This document shows positions 35,876 to 44,982 of a stretch of 64,000 nt of DNA, in pieces. Made by a program: the position numbers and the translations under genes. The notes beneath the pieces are model-generated. The model ran no database searches, was not told the origin of the DNA, and saw nothing but the letters and a program-made list of their open reading frames with translations. The stretch's first letter is position 1; each line of letters begins with the position of its first letter. The DNA is from Myxococcus guangdongensis (lineage in GTDB: Bacteria > Myxococcota > Myxococcia > Myxococcales > Myxococcaceae), in NCBI RefSeq assembly GCF_024198255.1, contig NZ_JAJVKW010000018.1, positions 1-64,000 on the forward strand. The letters are read 5' to 3'.

Positions 35876-36298
35876 ATGTTCGAGGTCTCCAACGATACGA
35901 ACCGCCGCACCGTCACGGTGCGGTTGAAGGGCTTTGTCCGACCCAATGAGATGAAGGATTTCGCCGCGGCCTACCGGACCGCGACGGATACGTATGCAAG
36001 AGGCCGGCACCTGGTGCTGGCGGATATGCGGGGCTTGAAGGCGCTGGAACCGGAGTCGGCCACGCTCTTCGGAGAGGTCGTCCAGTACGGGCGCGAGCGG
36101 GGGTGTCTGGTGTGCGTGCATGTGTCGGACTCGGTCATCGCCCGGCTCCAGACGGCGCGCGTGGCATCCGAGACGGTGACGGAGAACGGCGACATCACCG
36201 TGAATTGTGTCTCCATCGAGGAAGCGGACAAGCAGCTCGCCAAGGCCCGCACCCAGCACTTCCTGATGAACGAGCCCGCGGTCGCCCACGCGCGCTGA
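35876..36298 (+). CDS. STAS/SpoIIAA-like small protein
   Basis: The 140-residue protein begins MFEVSNDTNRRTVTVRLKGF and continues with RHLVLADMRGLKALEPESAT and QYGRERGCLVCVHVSDSVIA. This is the alternating strand/helix pattern of SpoIIAA-like/STAS folds used in regulation or lipid binding. No phosphorylatable Ser in the SpoIIAA position is obvious. A good aggagggag ribosome binding site precedes the ATG at 35876. The A/T-rich ttgttattcttta just upstream could be promoter sequence. Confidence 0.68.
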   Translation: MFEVSNDTNRRTVTVRLKGFVRPNEMKDFAAAYRTATDTYARGRHLVLADMRGLKALEPESATLFGEVVQYGRERGCLVCVHVSDSVIARLQTARVASETVTENGDITVNCVSIEEADKQLAKARTQHFLMNEPAVAHAR

Positions 36299-36514
36299 CG
36301 CAAGTCTCGGCTGTCTCATCCACGCGCGGGCCCCCTCCTCGACGTCACTGTCGCGCCCGCACGTGGAGGTCTCATCCTGGCAATCCCTGTCTCGAGGACA
36401 CCGGCTCACCCCGGTATGGCGGTGCCTTGTTTCGAGACACGGCCCGCGCGTGACGCGGTGGACGCGGGCGGGGCCCCGTGGGCCCGTCGTCTGCCCGCAT
36501 GGGATGGACGGAGG

Positions 36515-36988
36515 TCAGCGGCGTGAGCGCGCGTGCTCCAGGTAGGCCCGCACCAGGGGCGAGACGGGCAGGCGCAGGGCGGTGTCCAGGTCGATGAACG
36601 CCGCCCAGGTGACCTCGCGGTCATCGATGGTGAGCGCGGGCTCGTGCTCCACGTCGAGCTCGAGGAAGCGGACGTGGTCCTCCTTGTTCTCGGTGGTGCC
36701 CACGGTCTCGAAGACGGGGCGCAGGGTCGACGCGTCCACGCGCAGGCCGACCTCTTCGTGCAGCTCGCGGGCGCCGGCCTGTGCGGGGGACTCGCCCCGG
36801 TCCATGCCTCCGCCGGGCATGCTGAGCTGGTGCTTGTAGGAGTTCTGGAGGAGCAGCACCCGGCCGGCGTGCCACACGCCGACGAAGACGCCCTCCGTCC
36901 TGGGGTGACGCACGAGCCAGTACACCCGCGCCAGCGTGTAGGCGCCCCGGTACCCCGTGCGCGCGAGCGCATCCACCCACCGCTTCAC
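36515..36988 (-). CDS. Nudix hydrolase
   Basis: The 157-residue protein contains a full Nudix box (GGMDRGESPAQAGARELHEE, then VGL) at about residues 60-82 for Mg2+-dependent hydrolysis of nucleoside-diphosphate-linked compounds. The N-terminus (KRWVDALARTGYRGAYTLAR) precedes a standard Nudix beta-grasp. The substrate is not predictable. It is flanked by a long upstream gap and is transcribed alone. Confidence 0.93.
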   Translation of the reverse strand: MKRWVDALARTGYRGAYTLARVYWLVRHPRTEGVFVGVWHAGRVLLLQNSYKHQLSMPGGGMDRGESPAQAGARELHEEVGLRVDASTLRPVFETVGTTENKEDHVRFLELDVEHEPALTIDDREVTWAAFIDLDTALRLPVSPLVRAYLEHARSRR

Positions 36989-37048
36989 CGTGGCCTCCTT
37001 CCGGCATCAATTCGAGTCCCCGTCATAGCAGGGGCGCGGGGGCGGCCC

Positions 37049-37540
37049 CTACCGGGCGCGGACCTCGGGCGGCACCTGCGCGAGCCAGCCCACCTCCAGC
37101 ACGCCCCACAGGCCCAACAGGATGGCCTCCGCGGCGTCATGGCGGAGCGACGTCGGCTTCGGCGCGCCAGACCACGCGATGACCCTGCGCGCCAGTCCAT
37201 CCGCCGCGTCCTTCGCCTGTCCGCCGCTGCGCTGCTCACGCGCGTACAGGAGCCGCTCGCGCCAGTCCTCGGCGGAGACGCGCAGCACGGGCAGCGCGCG
37301 CCGTGACGCCTCGCGCTCCCAGACGTCCGCCACGGGCCCGCCGCCCTCCAGGACGAGCCAGGCCAGCGCCCCCGTCCCCGCGAGGACCGAGGGCACCGCG
37401 CGCTTCAGCCGGGACTGGCTGCCGAAGTTCTGCGAGCGATACGTGAGAAGGCGCCCATCCGGCCCGTACAGCGCGAGCCCCGAGCGCAGGCCCAGGTCCA
37501 CCGCGAGCAGGCCTGGCGCGGTGGGCTCAGGAGACGCCAT
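37049..37540 (-). CDS. RuvC/RNase H-fold protein
   Basis: The 163-residue protein shows acidic positions fitting a RuvC-like fold: Asp in LLAVDLGLRSGLALYGP, Glu in LAWLVLEGGG, and His-Asp in LRHDAAEAILLGLWG. RuvC-like proteins of this size include Holliday-junction and crossover-junction nucleases and catalytically dead relatives. The Asp/Glu/His-Asp set suggests that it may be active. Its start overlaps the DUF2378 gene by 14 bp, so the two form a unit. No phage or transposon genes lie near. Confidence 0.7.
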   Translation of the reverse strand: MASPEPTAPGLLAVDLGLRSGLALYGPDGRLLTYRSQNFGSQSRLKRAVPSVLAGTGALAWLVLEGGGPVADVWEREASRRALPVLRVSAEDWRERLLYAREQRSGGQAKDAADGLARRVIAWSGAPKPTSLRHDAAEAILLGLWGVLEVGWLAQVPPEVRAR

Positions 37541-38078
37541 TGCGCCACGTGCAGCGGTAGGTGACGTCGGCGGGGGTGAAGTCGCGCACGGTGACGAGCG
37601 GCTGCACGGCCCCGGTGGCGCGCAGGCCCGCGCGCAGGGCGCCCTGGGTGAAGTAGCGGATGGGGCCGGCCTCGTTCATCCAGAGGTCCACCTCGGTGGA
37701 GGAGACGTCCTCGATGCGGGCCTCGGTGTAGTTGTTGCCGGAGCGGAACATCTGCTGGGCTCGGCCGACGCCGCGCCGAGGGCCCAGCAGTTGGATGACG
37801 CTGAAGAGGGCACGCCCCATCGCCGTCTCGCGGTAGCCGTCCACCATGCGCTCGCCGAGCAGCGCATAGCCCTCCTCGGGGGTCACGTCGGGGTGCAGTC
37901 CGAGGGCGGCGACGCGGACGGCGGAGCACCAGACGTCGAAGTCGTAGGCGGGCCGGAGCTTCTTCAGGTCCAGGCCGACCTCGCGCAGGCGGTCTTGCAG
38001 GACGGGCGTGACGCGCCCCGCGAGCCCCCGCACGAAGAGACCTTCGAAGGTGTGCTCGAAGACGAGCTTCTCCGGCAT
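37527..38078 (-). CDS. DUF2378 family protein (myxobacterial)
   Basis: The 183-residue protein fits DUF2378, a paralogous family abundant in myxobacteria. Features are EHTFEGLFVRGLAGRVTPVL at the start, then LHPDVTPEEGYALLGERMVD, RFF-type FRSGNNYTEARIEDVS and a late VRDFTPADVTYRCTW. No enzyme activity is known. It lacks a signal peptide. The chosen start at 38078 begins at MPEKLVF. The frame is open further upstream but the extension is not family sequence. Confidence 0.85.
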   Translation of the reverse strand: MPEKLVFEHTFEGLFVRGLAGRVTPVLQDRLREVGLDLKKLRPAYDFDVWCSAVRVAALGLHPDVTPEEGYALLGERMVDGYRETAMGRALFSVIQLLGPRRGVGRAQQMFRSGNNYTEARIEDVSSTEVDLWMNEAGPIRYFTQGALRAGLRATGAVQPLVTVRDFTPADVTYRCTWRNGVS

Positions 38079-38132
38079 GTTCACCAGTGTACTCTGGTCC
38101 CATCTGTCGTTGCAGCGGGGAACGAAAGCACC

Positions 38133-38885
38133 ATGGGTCTCCAACGAGAGCTGGCCGTGATGGCCATGAACGCGACGCCCCTGCCGGGCAAGACGAACTT
38201 CCTGGAGGAGCTGGGGTTGGTGACGCCGGTGCCGGCGGTCCGGGGCTCCATCGGCGCGGTGGCGCACGAGCCGTTCCTCGCGTTCGAGAACAAGCGGCTG
38301 TTCGACCTGCTGGTGGCCTTCACCATCGCGGACTTCCCGGATGGCGTGGGGTGCTCGGACTACTTCAATCCGCACAGCCCTTGGTACAACGTGTTCTACG
38401 GGGCCTATGGCGTGCGCTCGTACAAGCGGGACGGCACCCCCTGGGGGTTCCGGCGCGATGGACGGGTGGACGTGGAGGAGATGCTGGAGATTCCGCGGCT
38501 GGACTACAACTTCCTGACGGCGGGGGAGCTGGGGTGCCCGGCGTCACGGATGTGCTTCGAGCCGCTCGAGGTGACGACGGGGCGGCAGGGCGCGTGGCAC
38601 AGCGCGGACGTGGCCTGTCTCATCCCCAGCGGGTTGCATCGCACCGAGGACGCGCAGGCGCCGGACCTGAGCTACTACGCGGTGTTCGGCGTGCCGGAGG
38701 AGGACTACCTCGCCGGTGGCCGGGAGAGCTACGAGCCGGTGAGGATGCGAGGGCGGATGTACTTCCGCCCCGTCGCCGAGCGCCTCACCCTGGTCTGGGG
38801 AGGACTGTGCCCGGACACACCGGACGGACAGGCCCTCATGCGCGCCATCCTCGACACGATGACCCCCGTGTACACGGGCGGGTGA
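38133..38885 (+). CDS. hypothetical protein, 250 aa
   Basis: I do not recognise a family. The protein starts MGLQRELAVMAMNATPLPGK, is rich in Tyr/Trp/Phe (NPHSPWYNVFYGAYGVRSYK) and has no signal or membrane segment. It ends TPVYTGG, and its last codons include the 14-bp palindrome also found before the SulP gene. Codon bias is normal for the genome. It is divergent from the DUF2378 gene, with 54 bp between starts, so the two promoters must be short or overlapping. Confidence 0.78.
   Translation: MGLQRELAVMAMNATPLPGKTNFLEELGLVTPVPAVRGSIGAVAHEPFLAFENKRLFDLLVAFTIADFPDGVGCSDYFNPHSPWYNVFYGAYGVRSYKRDGTPWGFRRDGRVDVEEMLEIPRLDYNFLTAGELGCPASRMCFEPLEVTTGRQGAWHSADVACLIPSGLHRTEDAQAPDLSYYAVFGVPEEDYLAGGRESYEPVRMRGRMYFRPVAERLTLVWGGLCPDTPDGQALMRAILDTMTPVYTGG
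38865..38878. repeat. second copy of the CCCGTGTACACGGG palindrome
   Basis: A perfect 14-bp palindrome within the last codons of the 250-residue gene, identical to 6342-6355. Both copies are followed, after a short G-rich stretch, by TGAGYC. Confidence 0.6.
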
Positions 38886-38964
38886 GCCACAGCATCGCCC
38901 AGGAGCCGACAACGCCCCGCCGATGCGCGGGTGCGAACCCTCGCGCGCCAGTAACCTCCACCGG

Positions 38965-39420
38965 ATGGAACGAAGGGCTGGCTCGGGAGTCCGGCGCTAC
39001 ATCCGCGTCCTCTTCGTCTGCGGACTTTTCGCGTGTGCCCATGTCGATGAGGGGAGTGGCGGCGGCTTCGGCCGCAACAGCGCGGAAGCACGCATCACCC
39101 ACCTGATTTCGGAGGGTCGGTTCGCGGAAGCCGAAGCACTCGTGTCCGAGTCCGCGGCGTCCGGACTCATCGAGTCCTCCGCCGCGACCGCCTTTCACCG
39201 TCACATCGCGGACCTCTCGATGAAGCTCGGGGAGATTCCCGCCCGGCTCCAGCGAGTGCCGAACTTCCCCGCCAGGCTCAAGGACTTCACCCGTCACGAT
39301 ATCCAGAAGATGTACGACGCGGAGAACTTCACCCTCGCGACGAAGAAGGAGCTGCAGACGGCGCTCAAGCTCCTCAAAGATGTGGCGAAGGACCACTCCC
39401 GTCTCCTCCAGAAGCAGTGA
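38965..39420 (+). CDS. small lipoprotein of myxobacterial paralogous type
   Basis: The 151-residue protein has a lipoprotein signal (YIRVLFVCGLFACAH). Its helical body contains HLISEGRFAEAEALVSESAA and later LGEIPARLQRVPNFPARLKD. This layout resembles small Myxococcus-specific paralogous families (of the DUF2379 kind), which I propose without certainty. It is followed by the next gene with a 4-bp GTGA overlap, so they are coupled. The pair may form a two-component surface system whose role is unknown. Confidence 0.65.
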   Translation: MERRAGSGVRRYIRVLFVCGLFACAHVDEGSGGGFGRNSAEARITHLISEGRFAEAEALVSESAASGLIESSAATAFHRHIADLSMKLGEIPARLQRVPNFPARLKDFTRHDIQKMYDAENFTLATKKELQTALKLLKDVAKDHSRLLQKQ

Positions 39421-39926
39421 GCCCCATGCACCCGAGCCCGAACGACCTGCGACAGCTCCTGTCCGAAGCGAAGCGCCTCGAGTTGGGGAGTCCCGAGCAA
39501 CTCCGACTGCTCGAGCGCCTGCGGACGAGCTGCCCCGCCCACGTACCCGGGCTGCTCCTCTCCAGCAGGGCGCTCCTCTGGGGCAAGCCAGAGCCTACCG
39601 AGGACCCCGAGGCCTTCTTCGCCTCCGTCGAGCAAATCCTGAACGAAGCCCTGGAGTCCTCTGACCGGAGCCCCGAGGCGCTCATCGGCATGGCCCGCTT
39701 CCAGAGCGTCGTCCGGGACGCGCCCCAACAAGCAGAGGCCCTGTATCAGGAAGCGTCCACCCGAGCCTTGAGCACACTCGAGGAGTCCTGGGCCGGCCTC
39801 ATCGAATCCCTCGTGGAGCAGGGAAAGAGCGAAGAGGCCGCTCGACTCGCCACCCGCGCTCGCGCCCTGTTCCCCGACTCCACCGCCATCGCCGAGGCCC
39901 ACGGCTTCGACAGGCCCGATAAATGA
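39417..39926 (+). CDS. TPR-like helical protein coupled to the small lipoprotein
   Basis: The 169-residue soluble protein is helical with Leu/Ala/Glu-rich repeats (FFASVEQILNEALESSDRSP, QAEALYQEASTRALSTLEES, EEAARLATRARALFPDSTAI), suggesting two or three TPR-like hairpins. The GTG at 39417 overlaps the preceding stop (GTGA). An ATG three codons on is a possible start as well. A strong terminator follows the stop within 4 bp. Confidence 0.72.
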   Translation: MSPMHPSPNDLRQLLSEAKRLELGSPEQLRLLERLRTSCPAHVPGLLLSSRALLWGKPEPTEDPEAFFASVEQILNEALESSDRSPEALIGMARFQSVVRDAPQQAEALYQEASTRALSTLEESWAGLIESLVEQGKSEEAARLATRARALFPDSTAIAEAHGFDRPDK

Positions 39927-39929
39927 ACA

Positions 39930-39963
39930 GGGCCCGAGCCAACCGCCTCGGGCCCCGTGTTTT
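39930..39963. terminator. terminator between convergent genes
   Basis: GGGCCCGAG (39930-39938) pairs with CTCGGGCCC (39947-39955) across an 8-base loop and is followed by cgtgtttt on the plus strand. It ends the small-lipoprotein operon and separates it from the RND operon. Confidence 0.8.
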
Positions 39964-39975
39964 ACACAGACGGTG

Positions 39976-42900
39976 TCACGCGGCCTGACTGGGCCCGGGC
40001 TCCACCGGCGCGACCGAGGGCGTGGCCGCCGGGGCCTTCTTGCGCCCCCAGCGCCCCACCCGCTCCATCGCCGCGAACACCACCGGCACCACCAGCAGCG
40101 TCAGGAACGTGGACGTGATGACGCCGCCAATCACCGAGATGGCCATGGGCGCCCGGAACTCCGAGCCCGTCCCCGTGCCTATCGCTGTCGGCACCATCGC
40201 GATGCCCATCGCCGCGCTCGTCATCAGAATCGGACGCAACCGACGAGGCCCCGCCTTCATCAGCGCCTCGTCCACCGAGTCGCCCTCGCGCAGGTGCTGC
40301 AACGCTCCGTCGATGAGCAGAATCGCGTTCTTCGTCACCAGGCCCATCAACAGGATGATGCCAATCATCGCGCCCATCGACAGGTGGTAGCCCGTCAGCA
40401 CCAATCCCAACAACGCGCCCACCAGCGCCAGCGGCAACGACGCCATGATGGTGAACGGGTGCTTGAAGGACTCGAACTGGCTCGCCAGCACCATGTAGAT
40501 GAACACGAACGCCAACATGAAGGCCGTGCCGAACGCCTCGTTCTGCTCATCCATGCTCTTCATCTGGCCGTCGTAGACAATCGCATACCCCGGCGGCAGC
40601 GGCGCCAGCGCCACCTGCTCCTTCAGCTTCTTCGCGATGTTGCCCAGCGCCGCGCCCTTGCCCAGCTGTGAGAACACCGCGATCTGCCGCTCGCGGTTCT
40701 CGTGCTCGATGACGCTCGGCCCGTCCCGCAGCTCCACGTTCGCCACGTCCGTCACCGGCCGCAGGCCCCGCGGCGTGAACACCTCCAGCTGCCGCACCCG
40801 CTCCGGCGTGCTCCGGTCCTTCTCCGCCAGCCGCACCCGGATGTCCGTCTCCGTCGTCCCCTCGCGCAGCTTCGCCACCACGTCGCCGCCAATCGCCAGC
40901 CGCAGCTGCGTGGCCAGCCCCGCCGCGTTGACGTCCGCGTCGCTCGCCCGCGCCCGGTCGATGTGAATCTGGAGCTCCGGCTTGGGCGGATTGGCCTCCA
41001 CCCGCACGTCCGCCGTCCCCTCCAGCTTGCGCAGGATGTCGGCGATGCGCTCCGCCTCCTGCTGCACCCGGACCAGGTCCGGCCCCGTCACCCGCACCAT
41101 GATGGGATAGAAGTCACCCCCCAGGCCCTCGAGGATGGGCGGGTCGCTCAGGTTCACCTTCGTGGACACCAGCCCCGCGAGCAACGCGCGCGCCTCCTCC
41201 TTCAGCTGGGGGATGCCCTTGTCGCGCTCGCCCTTGCCCACCGTCAGCACGCGCATGCGCGCCTTGTTCACGTCGCCGTTGGTGCCCACCACCGAGTAGA
41301 CCGACGTCACCTCCGGCAGCTTGCGCAGCAGCTCCTCCGCCTCCGCCGTGCGCGACTCCGTCTCCGCGATGCTCGCCGAGTCCGGCAGCTGCAGGTCCAC
41401 CATGAACTGCGAGCGGTCCTCCGCCGACAGGAACTCCAACCCCAGCCGGCTCGACGCGCCGAACGACACCACCAGCACCAGCACCGTGATGCCCGTCGTC
41501 ATCCACTTGTGCGCGAGCACCCAGCGGAGGATGCGCTCATACACGCGCTCCGTGCCGTCCAGGAAGGCGCGCAGCCACGCCGCCACCGCGTTGTCCTTGT
41601 GCACCTCGCCCGGCTTGCGCTGCTTGGCGAGCCGCGCCGACAGCATCGGGTCCAGCGTGAAGGAGATGAACAGCGAGATGAGCACGGCCACCGAAATCGT
41701 GATGCCGAACTGCTTGAAGAACTGGCCCACGATGCCCGGCATGAACGCCACCGGCACGAACACCGCCACCAGCGACAGCGTGGTCGCCAGCACCGCGAGA
41801 CCGACGTCCCGCGTGCCGTTGGCCGCCGCGCTCATCGGGTCCTCGCCCTTCTCCAGCCGGTGCGTAATCGCCTCGCGCACCACCACCGCGTCGTCGATGA
41901 GCAGGCCGATGGCCAAGGACAGGCCCAAGAGCGTCATCTGGTTGAGCGTGTAGTCCAGGAGGTACATCGCGAAGAACGTCCCCAGCACCGACGTGGGCAG
42001 CGCCAGCGCGGAGATGAACGTGCCGCGACCATCCAACAGGAACATCAGGATGATGAGCACCGCCATCGCGCCACCGAAGATGAGCGCCACCCACACCTCG
42101 TGCGCGTTCTCCTTGATGAGGTCCGACTGGTCGATGAGCAGCCGCGCCGTGAAGCCCTGCCCCACCTCCGGCCCCATCTCCTTGAGCACGCGCTTCACCG
42201 CGTCGCTCACCGCCATGGTGTTGGAGCCCGGCTGCTTCACCACGTCCAGGATGACGGCGTCCAGCCCGTTGAGCCGCGCCACCGTGCGCCGCTCCGCCAC
42301 CCCGTCCGTCACCGTGGCAATCTCCTCCAGCCGCACCTGCGAGCCCGTGCGGCTGCGCGCCACCGGCAACCGGCGAATCTCCTCCACGTCCTTGAACTGT
42401 CCCAACGAGCGCACCGTCAGCTCGCTCGCGCCCAGCTGCAGACGGCCCGCCGGCAGGTCCAGGTTCTCCGCGCCCACCCGCTGCGCAATCTCCAGCGGGG
42501 ACACCCCCGCCGCGCGCGCCTTGTCCAGGTCCAGGTCGATTTGAATCTCGCGCGTGTCGCCGCCCGTGATTCGCACCTCCGCCACGCCCTCCAGCTGCGC
42601 GAGCGCGGGCTTGATGCGGTCATCGATGAGCCGGCGCAAGTCCTGCGAGCGCAGGTCCGCGGACACCGCGTACGTGAGGATGGGCGTGGCCGACAGGTCC
42701 ACCCGGCCCACCACCGGCGCGTCCGCCGTCTGCGGCAGCTTGTTGGCGATGCCCGCCACCTTGTCGCGCACCTCCTGCACCGCGCGGTCCACGTTGGTGG
42801 ACAGCTTGAACTGCACCACCACCGTGCTCAGGTTCTCGCGGCTCCAGGAGTGGATCTTGTCCACCCCGCTGATGCCCGCGACGGCATCCTCGATGGGCTT

Positions 42901-43092
42901 GACGACCTGGGTCTCGATTTCACCCGGGCCCGCGCCCTTGTAGACGGTGTTGACGACCACGACGGGGAAGGCCACGTCCGGATACAGGTCCGTGCCCAGC
43001 CGCCCCAGGCCCATCAGGCCGAGGACGACGAGGCACAACGACAGCATCGTGGTGAAGACGGGCCGACGGATGGAGACGTCGCTCAGGAGCAT
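39976..43092 (-). CDS. RND efflux transporter, inner-membrane pump (AcrB/MdtB type)
   Basis: The 1038-residue protein is a full-length RND permease with twelve spans and two large periplasmic loops. The N-terminus (SDVSIRRPVFTTMLSLCLVV) and motif D (AIGLLIDDAVVVREAITHRL, with the proton-relay Asp pair) are typical of hydrophobe/amphiphile efflux pumps. It follows the adaptor and TetR genes in one operon (12 bp after the adaptor). Drug, dye or secondary-metabolite export driven by proton flux is the usual role. No outer-membrane TolC-like gene lies in this operon, so it would borrow one from elsewhere. Confidence 0.96.
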   Translation of the reverse strand: MLLSDVSIRRPVFTTMLSLCLVVLGLMGLGRLGTDLYPDVAFPVVVVNTVYKGAGPGEIETQVVKPIEDAVAGISGVDKIHSWSRENLSTVVVQFKLSTNVDRAVQEVRDKVAGIANKLPQTADAPVVGRVDLSATPILTYAVSADLRSQDLRRLIDDRIKPALAQLEGVAEVRITGGDTREIQIDLDLDKARAAGVSPLEIAQRVGAENLDLPAGRLQLGASELTVRSLGQFKDVEEIRRLPVARSRTGSQVRLEEIATVTDGVAERRTVARLNGLDAVILDVVKQPGSNTMAVSDAVKRVLKEMGPEVGQGFTARLLIDQSDLIKENAHEVWVALIFGGAMAVLIILMFLLDGRGTFISALALPTSVLGTFFAMYLLDYTLNQMTLLGLSLAIGLLIDDAVVVREAITHRLEKGEDPMSAAANGTRDVGLAVLATTLSLVAVFVPVAFMPGIVGQFFKQFGITISVAVLISLFISFTLDPMLSARLAKQRKPGEVHKDNAVAAWLRAFLDGTERVYERILRWVLAHKWMTTGITVLVLVVSFGASSRLGLEFLSAEDRSQFMVDLQLPDSASIAETESRTAEAEELLRKLPEVTSVYSVVGTNGDVNKARMRVLTVGKGERDKGIPQLKEEARALLAGLVSTKVNLSDPPILEGLGGDFYPIMVRVTGPDLVRVQQEAERIADILRKLEGTADVRVEANPPKPELQIHIDRARASDADVNAAGLATQLRLAIGGDVVAKLREGTTETDIRVRLAEKDRSTPERVRQLEVFTPRGLRPVTDVANVELRDGPSVIEHENRERQIAVFSQLGKGAALGNIAKKLKEQVALAPLPPGYAIVYDGQMKSMDEQNEAFGTAFMLAFVFIYMVLASQFESFKHPFTIMASLPLALVGALLGLVLTGYHLSMGAMIGIILLMGLVTKNAILLIDGALQHLREGDSVDEALMKAGPRRLRPILMTSAAMGIAMVPTAIGTGTGSEFRAPMAISVIGGVITSTFLTLLVVPVVFAAMERVGRWGRKKAPAATPSVAPVEPGPSQAA

Positions 43093-43104
43093 GGCGGCGT
43101 CCCT

Positions 43105-44214
43105 CTACTTCACGGTGACGCGCGAGCCCTGCGACAGGCTCGGCGTGGGGTGGTCGATGACCGACTCGAACTCGGAGCGCGCCAGCACCACCACCTCGCG
43201 CTCGCGCCGCTCCAGCACCTGCACGTCCACCCGCTTCACCTCGCCGCCCGAGCCGACGATGAGCACGTGGTCCCCGTTGGCCGAGGACAGCGCCGAGCCC
43301 GGCACCACCCGCGCGTCCTGGTCATCTCCCAGCTGGAGCACCGCGCGCGCCAGCGTGTGCGCCACGAAGCGGCCATCCGCGTTGGGCACCGCCAGCTCCA
43401 CCGGCACCCGGCGCGTGGCCGGGTCCGCGGAGGGCAGGATGGTGCGCACCACCGCGTCCTCGGTGAAGGCGCCCCCGCCGATGGACTCCACCCGCACCTT
43501 CTGGCCGGGCTTGAGCCGCGCGCGCAGCGACTCCGCCACCGTCGTCTTGAGCAGGAGCGTGTCCAGGCGCTCCAGGTTGAACAGCGGCGTGCCCGGCCCC
43601 ACCGTGGCGCCCGTCTGCTCCGGCGCGTCGATGAGCGTCCCCTCGAAGGGCGCCTTCAAGTCGTGCCGGCGCCTGGCCGCCCGCGCCTGCGACAGCTGCG
43701 CCTTGGCCGCGAGCAGCTGCGCCTGGGCCTGCGCCGCCTGCGCCGCCGTGGAGCGGTTCTGCAGGTCGCTCACCCCGCCCTCCTTCTGCAGCGTCTGGTT
43801 GCGCGCGGCCACGTCCGCGGCCATGTCCGCCCCGGCCTGCGCCGCCGCCACCGCGGCCTCCGCCTGCGCCACCTGCGCGTCGGAGATCTCCACGTCGAGC
43901 TGCCCCAGCACGTCCCCCTTCTTCACCACCATCCCCTTGCCCACCTTCACCGCGGCCAGCCGCCCGCCCACCTCGAAGCCCACCTGGAGCATCTGCGCGG
44001 GGAACAGCGTGCCCGTCACCTCCTCGCGCGGCGCGGCCTTCACCGTGCGCGCGGACACCAGCTTCACGGACGGCGGCGCGGCCTCCGTCTTGGCGCCAGC
44101 GGCGGGCGTGGACGAGGCGTCCGCCCGGGAACAGGCGGACACGGACAACGTCGCGGCGACGAGCCCCGCCACGGCGAGCGCCCTCGGGGCGCGGGAGTTC
44201 CTGGAGAGGTTCAC
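43105..44214 (-). CDS. RND efflux periplasmic adaptor (membrane fusion protein)
   Basis: The 369-residue protein is a lipoprotein (LVAATLSVSACSR, lipid Cys near 25) with the membrane-fusion-protein layout: barrel-sandwich lipoyl half (VGKGMVVKKGDVLGQLD), an Ala/Gln-rich coiled-coil hairpin (AQAEAAVAAAQAGADMAADV), second lipoyl half (LKAPFEGTLIDAP) and beta-barrel. The GTG start at 44214 overlaps the TetR stop (GTGA), with gaggaaa as ribosome binding site. It links the RND pump to an outer-membrane channel. Confidence 0.95.
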   Translation of the reverse strand: MNLSRNSRAPRALAVAGLVAATLSVSACSRADASSTPAAGAKTEAAPPSVKLVSARTVKAAPREEVTGTLFPAQMLQVGFEVGGRLAAVKVGKGMVVKKGDVLGQLDVEISDAQVAQAEAAVAAAQAGADMAADVAARNQTLQKEGGVSDLQNRSTAAQAAQAQAQLLAAKAQLSQARAARRRHDLKAPFEGTLIDAPEQTGATVGPGTPLFNLERLDTLLLKTTVAESLRARLKPGQKVRVESIGGGAFTEDAVVRTILPSADPATRRVPVELAVPNADGRFVAHTLARAVLQLGDDQDARVVPGSALSSANGDHVLIVGSGGEVKRVDVQVLERREREVVVLARSEFESVIDHPTPSLSQGSRVTVK

Positions 44215-44972
44215 GGACGTTTCCTCGGGGTGTGGCGGGTCTTCGCGCGGGCGGGTTCCCGACGCGTGGAAGTCTGGGGTCGCTGCGCGCGCGCGGGAGG
44301 GCGGGCGACAGCGGGCGTCTCGAAGCGGGGCAGCGTGCCGCCCTCGCACAGGCGCTGGAGCGTGTGCGCCCAGGCGCTCAGGTCCGGCTTCTCCTGCAAG
44401 TGGACCATGCGCTGCGCGAGCAGCACGAACGCGCCGACGATGAACGAGGCGAACAGCCGCGCGTCCATCTCCTGGTCCACCGCGCCCGCCTCCTGCAGCC
44501 GTCGGAAGTCGCGCGCCACGCGCTCCACCTGCGCGTCCGTCATGCGCCACAAGAGCGACTCGAAGGGCGTGCCCTGGCTGCCGTTGACGAGCACCGCGAC
44601 GATGTCCCGGTGGGCCCACATCAGCTCGAGCGACTCCAGGTCGAAGTCGATTTCGGTCTGGAAGAAGCACTGGTAGCGCTCGGTGCGCTCCAACCTGTCT
44701 CTCGGCCCGGGCAACCCGTGCTCGCGCAGGTGGCGCTCCATCGCCTCCATCCGTCGCGAGTTCATCGCGTTGAGCCGCGTCTCGAACGAGGTGAGCACCT
44801 CGGCGAACAGCGCCTCCTTCGACTCGAAGTGCAGGTAGAAGGCGCCCTTGGAGAGTCCGCACGCGGCGGTGATGTCCTCGATGCGCGCTCCGCGCAGCCC
44901 CTTGCGGGCGAACTCCGCCCGGGCGGCGGTCATCAGGGCTTCCCTGGCGTGGGGGTCCGCGGGTCTCGGCAT
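44211..44972 (-). CDS. TetR-family repressor of the RND operon
   Basis: The 253-residue protein has an N-terminal TetR DNA-binding domain (GARIEDITAACGLSKGAFYL, then HFESKEALFAEVL) and a C-terminal ligand-binding helical domain (residues 60-215). The last ~35 residues form an extra basic Arg/Pro tail, unusual for the family. It is the first gene of the operon with the adaptor and pump. A perfect-looking TetR operator lies 11 bp upstream of its start, so autoregulation is likely. The ligand is unknown. Confidence 0.95.
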   Translation of the reverse strand: MPRPADPHAREALMTAARAEFARKGLRGARIEDITAACGLSKGAFYLHFESKEALFAEVLTSFETRLNAMNSRRMEAMERHLREHGLPGPRDRLERTERYQCFFQTEIDFDLESLELMWAHRDIVAVLVNGSQGTPFESLLWRMTDAQVERVARDFRRLQEAGAVDQEMDARLFASFIVGAFVLLAQRMVHLQEKPDLSAWAHTLQRLCEGGTLPRFETPAVARPPARAQRPQTSTRREPARAKTRHTPRKRP

Positions 44973-44982
44973 GACGGACCCG

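Noticed and set aside
40702..44676. 1324-codon plus-strand open frame
   Set aside because: It lies antisense to the RND pump, adaptor and TetR genes, is made of Arg/His/Gln/Leu-rich noise, and has no family features.
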